Of a stretch of DNA of 30,098 nt, positions 24,674 through 30,098 are shown in pieces. A program made the position numbers and the translations under genes. The notes under the pieces are model-generated. The model saw only the letters and a program-made list of their open reading frames with translations, was not told the DNA's origin and made no database searches. The stretch is from Desulfovibrionaceae bacterium. GTDB taxonomy: Bacteria > Desulfobacterota > Desulfovibrionia > Desulfovibrionales > Desulfovibrionaceae. The stretch covers positions 123,212-153,309 of the forward strand of contig JAHZEL010000021.1 in the NCBI GenBank assembly GCA_019421865.1, written 5' to 3'. Each line of letters starts with the position of its first letter. Within the stretch, counting starts at the first letter, position 1.

Positions 24674-25504
24674 CTACAGCCCGAGAAAACGACGGGCATT
24701 CTCCTCCATAAGGAAAGGAAGCCGCTCTTCTCTCACGCCGCAGGTACGGTAGTGCCGTTCCGCATCCGCCATGGAAATAATGGGGGCCGCCGAGGCAAAT
24801 ATCATTCTGTCATACAGCAGGCCGTTGGCCGCCGTAATGTAGTCGTTGCTGCCCGGGGCATTGATCATGTACATGTCCGGAGCAATATAAACGTTGCCCC
24901 GATTGAAGGCAATTTCGCACACTTCCGTGACAAAAGGCCATCCGCCGTGGCTCAGGGCCATGCGCATGCGGGGGAACGTTCCGGCAACCTTGTCTATGGC
25001 AAGGGGCGTGTAATACTCAAGACCGGGAGTAAAAATGCCGCCATAGGTGAACACCACGGGAATGCCCGCTTCCTGACAGCGCGCGTACAAAGGAAAGACC
25101 CTCTCATCGTCCACCTTCCAGCGCTCCGGATCAAAAGCCGGCTCCAGCGCAATGCCCGCACACGGACCATTGATGACGTAGCGCTCCAGCTCCTCCATGG
25201 CCTCATCCATGCCCATGAGGGGAGCAATACCCGCAAGGCCGATAAAACGGCCGGGCCAGCGCTCAAAAAGGTCCAGTAAATCTTCGTTGTTCCCCCCGCA
25301 TCCCTTCCGGATGGGAACAACGGCCTGCGAAACATTGCAGCTGTCCATTTCCACAAGGAGATCCTCCATGGAAAACGTACGCGCACAAGGAGAAATATGC
25401 ATGCCGAAACGGGCCGCCCGCTGAGACACATCCTCAATATTGTTATAAAATTCAGCAGTCTTATAACTTGGAACGGGAGGTCTCACTCTGAAGTCGATAC
25501 TCAT
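24674..25504 (-). CDS. Amidohydrolase-2-family protein lacking the metal motif (paralogue B)
   Basis: This 276-residue protein begins MSIDFRVRPP, so the expected first-strand HxH is RVR, as in paralogue A. The barrel continues with GRFIGLAGIAP, MRMALSHGGWPFVTEVCEIAF and MIFASAAP, where the catalytic Asp is Ala, and ends with ENARRFLGL. It is the first gene of the minus-strand cluster. GGAGAAGC precedes its ATG. Two divergent paralogues with the same losses suggest a shared metal-free activity, or two subunits of one complex. Confidence 0.82.
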   Translation of the reverse strand: MSIDFRVRPPVPSYKTAEFYNNIEDVSQRAARFGMHISPCARTFSMEDLLVEMDSCNVSQAVVPIRKGCGGNNEDLLDLFERWPGRFIGLAGIAPLMGMDEAMEELERYVINGPCAGIALEPAFDPERWKVDDERVFPLYARCQEAGIPVVFTYGGIFTPGLEYYTPLAIDKVAGTFPRMRMALSHGGWPFVTEVCEIAFNRGNVYIAPDMYMINAPGSNDYITAANGLLYDRMIFASAAPIISMADAERHYRTCGVREERLPFLMEENARRFLGL

Positions 25505-25596
25505 AGCTTCTCCGCAATAAATATTGATAGTATGTCAAGCAATGCATAATATGTGAAATAAAGTCCAACAAATATTTTTAACTGTTATGATATTAG

Positions 25597-25615
25597 CTAC
25601 AAATATTATTTGTAG
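25597..25615. promoter_or_regulatory. Dyad operator upstream of the amidohydrolase-LysR cluster
   Basis: A perfect 8-bp dyad (CTACAAAT-ATT-ATTTGTAG) lies 93 bp upstream of the amidohydrolase B start, in an AT-rich gap (25505-25646) that must hold the cluster promoter. A TTGACA box is present nearer the gene, but without a good -10. The dyad is a candidate LysR site. Confidence 0.4.
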
Positions 25616-25646
25616 ATGACTGCCGCCAGAAGCAGTACAGAAGAGA

Positions 25647-25690
25647 CAAAAAAAGAGGGCTGCTCCCGGCCAGGGAAACAGCCCTCTTTT
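25647..25690 (-). terminator. Terminator of the pantothenate cluster
   Basis: A 12-bp stem (AAAAGAGGGCTG/CAGCCCTCTTTT) with a 16-nt loop is followed on the minus strand by TTTTTTT. It begins 16 nt after the panF stop. Confidence 0.88.
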
Positions 25691-25705
25691 GGCATATTCC
25701 GTATA

Positions 25706-27172
25706 CTAATCTTCCCAGAATATCCGCATCACATCCTCAGGCACGGGTCTGCCCCAGCGATTTCCCACACAGAACGCCAGCAGGGAGACCGCACAGGTCG
25801 GCACAATGGCATGCACTCCGCCGAGAGGAATTCCCCCCAGAGAAAACAGCATGAAGCTGCCTACGCCGAACAGCATGGAACAGAGCGCGCCCGTTGCATT
25901 GGCTTTTCTCCAGTACAGACCGAGCACGATGGGCCAGAGGAACACGGCTTCCAGACCGCCGAAGGCAAAAAGGTTGATCAAGACCAGAAGATCCGGCGGA
26001 TCGAAGGAGGCCAGAAAAACCAGAATGCCGACGATCAGCGTGCAGCCGAAACTCATGCGGCTGATCCTGGCGGCCGAAATTCTGGAATCGTCATTCTTCA
26101 GGCGATAACGGATATACAGATCCTTGATGATGGAAGCCGACACGAGCAGCAGCATGGTATCCACCGTGGACATGATGGCTGCAAGCGGTCCCGCCACGAA
26201 GACACCGGCCCAGATCGGCGGCAGAAGCTCCAGAATGAGCGAGGGAATGATGAGGTCGCCGGACGTAAGCCCCGGCATGACCGCGCGCCCCAGAACGCCC
26301 GCCAGATGCATGAAAAGAAGCAGAAAGCCGATGATGAGGGTACCGACGATCATGGCGTCATGCATGGAGCGCGAATCCCTGTAACCGAAACAGCGCTGCG
26401 TTGTCTGGGGCAGGCCAAGAATGCCGAGACCCACCAGAATCCAGAAAGAAAACAGCATGGGGGCAGGAATACTGTCTCCCGGCCCGGAGGGGGAAATCAG
26501 GCCGGGATCAATGCCTTTCAGCGTCTGTATGCACTGTTCCATGCCGCCGCCTGCACTGACGACGGCCACAAGAATCACCACGGAGGCCAGCAGCATGACC
26601 ACGCCCTGAAGCGCATCCGTGACCACCACGGCCCGGAAGCCACCCACGGCCGTATAAATGACCACCGTTACACCGAACAGTATCAGCCCCACTTCATACG
26701 GATATCCGGTGACGGCCTGAAACACGCGCGCGCCGCCGATGAACTGCGCAATCATGGACGCGGCAAAAAAGACGAGCACGGCCAGAGAACACAGAATCAC
26801 GACGGCGTCGTTTCTGTATCTGGCATAGAGGAAGTCCGTAATGGTCACGGCGTGAATGCGCCGGCCGACGATGGCAAATCTCTTGCCGAGAACACCAAGG
26901 GTAAGAAATGTGGTGGGCACCTGAATCATGGCCAGAAGAACCCAGCCGAGGCCCAGCTTATAGGCCACGCCGGGACCGCCGACAAAGCTGCTGGCACTCG
27001 TGTAGCTGGCAATGATGGTCATGGCCAGCACAAAGCCGCCCATGGTACGTCCGCCGACGAAGTATTCCTCCACGAAACTGCCGCCGCCCTTGCCGGACTG
27101 GCGCTGCGCCCACACGGCAAGAAGAATCGTCAGCGCAAGATAGCCGATAAGAGGAATAAGTGCGATGTTCAT
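25706..27172 (-). CDS. panF: Sodium/pantothenate symporter
   Basis: This 488-residue SSS-family carrier has about 13 hydrophobic segments. PanF-like features are the N-terminal EEYFVGGRTMGGFVLAMTIIASYTSASSFVGGPGVAYK block, the GRRIHAVTITDFLYARY loop, GGFRAVVVTDALQGVVML and GLPQTTQRCFGYRDSRSMHDAM. It should bring in pantothenate with sodium. It overlaps yhdT by 4 nt (ATGA), the same pairing as in enterobacteria, which supports the identification. It is the last gene of a minus-strand cluster that includes panC. Confidence 0.9.
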   Translation of the reverse strand: MNIALIPLIGYLALTILLAVWAQRQSGKGGGSFVEEYFVGGRTMGGFVLAMTIIASYTSASSFVGGPGVAYKLGLGWVLLAMIQVPTTFLTLGVLGKRFAIVGRRIHAVTITDFLYARYRNDAVVILCSLAVLVFFAASMIAQFIGGARVFQAVTGYPYEVGLILFGVTVVIYTAVGGFRAVVVTDALQGVVMLLASVVILVAVVSAGGGMEQCIQTLKGIDPGLISPSGPGDSIPAPMLFSFWILVGLGILGLPQTTQRCFGYRDSRSMHDAMIVGTLIIGFLLLFMHLAGVLGRAVMPGLTSGDLIIPSLILELLPPIWAGVFVAGPLAAIMSTVDTMLLLVSASIIKDLYIRYRLKNDDSRISAARISRMSFGCTLIVGILVFLASFDPPDLLVLINLFAFGGLEAVFLWPIVLGLYWRKANATGALCSMLFGVGSFMLFSLGGIPLGGVHAIVPTCAVSLLAFCVGNRWGRPVPEDVMRIFWED

Positions 27173-27444
27173 GCCTTATCCTCCCCGTCACTCTTCTTTT
27201 TCTCATCAAGAGGAATGTCGGCAAAAAAACGCCGGACTACGATCCACAGGATCAGCGTCATGACCGGATAGCCCAGAACACAGCTGTAAAAGAACCATGC
27301 GGGCAGTCCGAAAACATAGCTGTACTCCTCCGGATCACCGCTTCCGAGCACGAAGGCGAACAACGTCCACCACACGAAAAAGAAGACATAAAGCCCCAGC
27401 GTGATCAACGCCTCGCGATCGGCCTGTCTGAATGCTCCGCGCAT
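27169..27444 (-). CDS. yhdT: YhdT-family small membrane protein
   Basis: This 91-residue protein has two hydrophobic helices (ALITLGLYVFFFVWWTLFAFVLG and FFYSCVLGYPVMTLILWIVV) and a charged C-terminal tail. YhdT (DUF997) is encoded just before panF in many bacteria and may be a subunit or assembly helper of the symporter. The 4-nt overlap with panF shows coupling here. Confidence 0.88.
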   Translation of the reverse strand: MRGAFRQADREALITLGLYVFFFVWWTLFAFVLGSGDPEEYSYVFGLPAWFFYSCVLGYPVMTLILWIVVRRFFADIPLDEKKKSDGEDKA

Positions 27445-27488
27445 ACTTCACCTTTTCATTACCGATTCATCCGGGTCCCGGACCGTCA

Positions 27489-28430
27489 TCAACGATCCCT
27501 TTCCGCCAGCCGGCGTCTCCAGCCGGCAAACAGGGAACCTGAAATATTCTGCCACGCGCTGAACAGAGCTCCGGGCAGCGTGGCCATGGGATTTGAAGCA
27601 AAATTGGCCGTTGCCAGAGCCACGGCCAGTCCGCTGTTCTGCATGCCCACCTCTATGGACAGGGCACTGCTTCCGGCCTGATTCATGCCGAGCACTCTGG
27701 CCGCCATCAGGCCGAGAACAAGCCCGGCTCCATTATGCAGAAAAACCAGCAAAAGAACCAGCAGGCCGCTTTCCGCGATTTTCTCCGCGTTGACGGCAAT
27801 GATGCCGCCTACGATAAGCACAATGCCCAGAACCGACACCAGAGGGCAGAACTCCGTCATGCGTGCTGCAAGCCGTCCGGCGGCCGCCCGCAGCACAAGC
27901 CCCGCAAGGACCGGCAAAAGAACGATTTCCACCACGGCAAGCATCATGGCGACAAGAGAAACATCCACGCGGCTTCCAGCAAGAACATAAACGAGAAGCG
28001 GCGTCATGACCGGCGCAAGCAGCGTGGAGACAACCGTCATGCCGACGGAGAGGGCCACGTCTCCGCGGGCAAGATAGGTTATCACGTTGCTGGCCGTTCC
28101 CCCCGGGCAGCATCCCACCAGAATGACGCCGAGCGCAAGATCGGCGGGCAGAGAAAAGGCCTGCGTCAGCATATAGGCCAGCAGAGGCATCAGAGTAAAC
28201 TGAGCCACGCATCCGGCCAGCAAAGCTTTAGGACGCGACAGAACGACACGAAAATCCTCGGCCCGTATGGTGAGGCCCATGCCGAACATGATGACGGCAA
28301 GAAACAGCGACGTATGCGGAACCGTCCAGGCAAACAGCTCCGGAAACACATAGGCAATGCCGGAGCATGCAACAATGATGCACCCTATCTGCCGTGTCAG
28401 CAGCGAACTGATGCGTCTGAACCAAGACAT
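27489..28430 (-). CDS. panS: PanS-type ketopantoate/bile-acid:sodium symporter family protein
   Basis: This 313-residue BASS-family carrier has about ten hydrophobic segments. Family landmarks are FGMGLTIRAEDF, VILVGCCPGGTASNVITYLARGDVALSV (first crossover region) and SIEVGMQNSGLAVALA (second). ATG at 28430 follows AAGGTG; an in-frame GTG at 28439 is possible. BASS proteins carry bile acids, pyruvate, glucosinolate intermediates or 2-ketopantoate (PanS). The location between panC and yhdT-panF points to ketopantoate or pantoate as the substrate, which is inference from context. Confidence 0.78.
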   Translation of the reverse strand: MSWFRRISSLLTRQIGCIIVACSGIAYVFPELFAWTVPHTSLFLAVIMFGMGLTIRAEDFRVVLSRPKALLAGCVAQFTLMPLLAYMLTQAFSLPADLALGVILVGCCPGGTASNVITYLARGDVALSVGMTVVSTLLAPVMTPLLVYVLAGSRVDVSLVAMMLAVVEIVLLPVLAGLVLRAAAGRLAARMTEFCPLVSVLGIVLIVGGIIAVNAEKIAESGLLVLLLVFLHNGAGLVLGLMAARVLGMNQAGSSALSIEVGMQNSGLAVALATANFASNPMATLPGALFSAWQNISGSLFAGWRRRLAERDR

Positions 28431-28565
28431 GGAAGTCACCTTGTCTGAAGACAGGCTGATGACAAACCGGCCATCTCCGGAGACCGGTGCTCTTCCAGAC
28501 TCCGAAGGTGGCCGGGGAGTTCTACAGCGGTATGATTCGCCTGAAAAACCGTATGGCGAAGACGT
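28431..28565. other. Gap between panC and panS
   Basis: 135 nt with no gene. A short stem (ACCGG/CCGGT arms) lies within it and might attenuate or process the message. Cotranscription of panC with panS remains likely but not certain. Confidence 0.35.
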
Positions 28566-29411
28566 CTACCCTTCAAAAAGGAAGTTGTCGATCAGACGGG
28601 TCTTGCCGATATATACGGCCATGGCACACAGCACCGGGCCTTCCGCTCTCTGCACCGTCTGCATGGAAGCGGCATCCACCATTTCAACATAGTCGATACG
28701 GGCAAGAGGTTCTGCCTCAATGCACATTTTCATGGCTGCGATTATGGCGGAGGCATCCCGTTCACCCTTCTCCATCATGTCCCGTCCGAGAAAAACGGCG
28801 CGACTCAGCACCAGAGCCGCCTTGCGCTCTTCAGCGTTCAGATAGGTGTTCCGGGAACTTCTGGCGAGCCCGTCCGCCTCGCGTACGATGGGGCAGCCGA
28901 CAATCTCAATATCAAAATTCAAATCACGGACCATGCGACGGATAACGGCAAGCTGCTGCGCATCCTTCTGCCCAAAATAGGCTCTGTCCGGAGCAACGAT
29001 ATGGAAAAGCTTGCTCACCACGGTGCAGACACCGCGAAAATGAATGGGACGGGTCTTGCCGCAAAGGCCTTCCGTCAGACTTTTCATATCTACCCAGGTG
29101 CAGAAGTCCGGATCATACATGTCTTCCGGCGCGGGATGAAAAATAAGATGCGCCCCGGCAGCTTCACAAAGACGGGCGTCTGCCTCAATGTCACGGGGAT
29201 AGCTGGCCAGATCCTCATTGGGGCCGAACTGCGTAGGATTGACGAAATCGCTGACCACTACGCGGTCATTCTCAGCCACGGCACGAACGATAAGGCTTTT
29301 ATGCCCCTCGTGAAGATAACCCATAGTCGGAACCAGACCGACGCTCAGGCCCTGACGTCTCCACTCCTTGACCTGTCTGCGCACGTCGGCAACGGAAGAA
29401 ACGATATTCAT
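28566..29411 (-). CDS. panC: Pantothenate synthetase
   Basis: This 281-residue enzyme joins pantoate and beta-alanine with ATP. Clear motifs are PTMGYLHEGHKSLI (residues about 25-38, adenylate-binding HxGH), FVNPTQFGPNEDL, HFRGVCTVVSKLF, YFGQKDAQQLAVIRRM and READGLARSSRNTYL. The ATG at 29411 has GGGGAGAGG before it. panB and panD are not in the window, whereas two transporters are, so the cell may rely partly on imported precursors. Confidence 0.95.
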   Translation of the reverse strand: MNIVSSVADVRRQVKEWRRQGLSVGLVPTMGYLHEGHKSLIVRAVAENDRVVVSDFVNPTQFGPNEDLASYPRDIEADARLCEAAGAHLIFHPAPEDMYDPDFCTWVDMKSLTEGLCGKTRPIHFRGVCTVVSKLFHIVAPDRAYFGQKDAQQLAVIRRMVRDLNFDIEIVGCPIVREADGLARSSRNTYLNAEERKAALVLSRAVFLGRDMMEKGERDASAIIAAMKMCIEAEPLARIDYVEMVDAASMQTVQRAEGPVLCAMAVYIGKTRLIDNFLFEG

Positions 29412-29533
29412 ACCCTCTCCCCTACAATGTTTCATGGTATTCCACACAAGGCCACAGGCTCACCGCCGTATGCCGCGCGTCCGGGAATACCGCAACGTTC
29501 TGTTCCGTCCGAAGATATGCTCAGAGGCTCCGT

Positions 29534-29561
29534 TCCATAACGTCCATTGCATCTCTTTCAA
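29534..29561 (-). promoter_or_regulatory. Candidate promoter of the panC cluster
   Basis: The minus strand shows TTGAAA at 29561-29556, a 16-bp spacer and TATGGA at 29539-29534, about 120 nt before panC. It is a modest match. The rest of 29412-29779 shows no gene. Confidence 0.35.
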
Positions 29562-29779
29562 ATCCCACACCATGCGGAAGCATTCTTCAAACGGTACAAG
29601 GTATGGCTTTAATCAAAAAAACAGCGAGGCGCAACAAATGGTACTTCATCTGACCACAGTAAAAACACTGCTGCCTGGTAAAGCCTTTTCCAGCAAGCGC
29701 TGAAGCGCGCGCCGCAACTACATTTTTCCTGTGTCTCTCAGAGGCAGGAGGAAAGAGAGACGTTGTGAGGCAGCAGCCA

Positions 29780-29977
29780 TCATTCATGCAGCACACCAAA
29801 GCGCGTGTGCAGGTAAAAGACGCGGGATCCCAGCCCGGCCTCTTCCACCCGCTCCACGACCACATGGCAGCCCTGAAAATCGTATTTTTCCCTTCCCCTG
29901 AGTGCGGGAAACTTCTGGCCCCCGGCATACCTTCACAGATTCTGAAGGTCCAAACATCGAAAGGCCTCAGGACGCAC
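29780..29977 (-). pseudogene. Decayed short coding remnant with internal TGA
   Basis: On the minus strand, one frame reads 14 codons (VRPEAFRCLDLQNL), a TGA at 29935-29933, then 50 codons (starting RYAGGQKFPALRG, ending FYLHTRFGVLHE) to TGA at 29782-29780. The codons have the GC-rich third positions of local genes and the translation looks like folded protein. However, no start codon or RBS serves the 50-codon part and a terminator lies just upstream. It is best read as the end of a broken gene. Selenocysteine readthrough is possible in principle, but no convincing SECIS hairpin follows the TGA. The family is not recognised. Confidence 0.35.
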
Positions 29978-29982
29978 CTGAA

Positions 29983-30009
29983 GAAAAAAGCCGGAGGGAT
30001 ACTCCGGCT
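29983..30009 (-). terminator. Terminator, third of a tandem set
   Basis: An 8-bp stem (AGCCGGAG/CTCCGGCT) with a 5-nt loop is followed on the minus strand by TTTTTT. Confidence 0.8.
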
Positions 30010-30016
30010 ATGAAAC

Positions 30017-30049
30017 AAAAAAGGGCCGCTTCGAATGGAAGCGGCCCTT
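30017..30049 (-). terminator. Terminator, second of a tandem set
   Basis: A 12-bp stem (AAGGGCCGCTTC/GAAGCGGCCCTT) with a 5-nt loop is followed on the minus strand by TTTTGTTTC. Confidence 0.75.
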
Positions 30050-30057
30050 AAACGACG

Positions 30058-30081
30058 AAAGGCTCCTGAATAGGAGCCTTT
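30058..30081. terminator. Hairpin, first of a tandem set at the right edge
   Basis: A perfect 10-bp stem (AAAGGCTCCT/AGGAGCCTTT) has a 4-nt loop and T residues at the arm ends. It is probably the first terminator for a minus-strand gene lying beyond the right edge. Confidence 0.6.
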
Positions 30082-30098
30082 CTAAAGATAACCTTGGC

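Noticed and set aside
25616..27271. 551-codon plus-strand frame opposite panF
   Set aside because: Same mirror effect. panF and its overlap with yhdT on the minus strand are clear.
29933..29935. Selenocysteine codon
   Set aside because: No convincing stem-loop of the bacterial type follows at the right distance, no start codon with RBS serves the frame, and the flanking residues match no known selenoprotein motif.
29587..30018. 143-codon minus-strand frame at the right edge
   Set aside because: Its start lies among tandem terminator hairpins and it is in a different frame from the protein-like remnant. The translation is Trp/Cys/Ser-rich without motifs.

Overview
The window looks like chromosome from a Gram-negative bacterium. 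Visible hallmarks are a giant adhesin with a BapA/LapA-type N-terminus, a lipobox lipoprotein, a twin-arginine export signal and several periplasmic-transport genes. The adhesin N-terminus and the gene mix resemble gut or sulfite/sulfate-reducing Desulfovibrionaceae (Bilophila/Mailhella/Desulfovibrio type). That assignment is inference from remembered family resemblance, not a database result. Base composition changes along the window: about 1100-8500 is visibly more AT-rich than the GC-rich remainder.

Left part (1-8600), accessory DNA. The 5' end of a giant surface protein gene runs off the left edge on the minus strand. Its leader carries a promoter, a (CT)16.5 tract that forms most of a 14-codon leader ORF, and a strong intrinsic terminator, all before the adhesin start. 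Next come a HigA-type antitoxin coupled to an unknown ORF (minus), then a plus-strand block. The block holds an ERF-type single-strand annealing protein, a Cas4/RecB-like nuclease, a small phage-type protein, a CobS-like MoxR AAA+ ATPase, a DUF3150 protein, a CobT-like VWA protein with an HExxH motif, and a 31-residue membrane peptide. A terminator ends the block. Beyond it lie an inverted 27-nt copy of the 5' part of a tRNA gene and an intact tRNA-Ala(GGC) on the minus strand, which looks like the edge of an integrated element.

Middle (8960-21240). This holds an unknown protein, a Tat-exported metallophosphoesterase, a LacI regulator coupled to a TPR lipoprotein, and a cytosolic CpdA-like phosphoesterase behind an MHS-family symporter (minus). 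Divergent from the symporter is a six-gene operon: a second LacI regulator, a C_GCAxxG_C_C-type redox protein, a three-gene TauABC/SsuABC-like ABC importer and a threonine-aldolase-like PLP enzyme. The symporter/LacI intergenic region contains three TAAAATTTTA palindromes, one of them on the -10 of the operon promoter.

Right part (21290-30098, all minus). One cluster encodes an amidohydrolase-2 paralogue, a LysR regulator, an SLC13-type anion permease and a second amidohydrolase-2 paralogue. Both hydrolases lack the usual metal-binding residues. The second cluster is a pantothenate block: panC, a PanS/BASS-type transporter, yhdT and panF. The right edge holds a decayed coding remnant and three tandem hairpins that probably end a gene outside the window.
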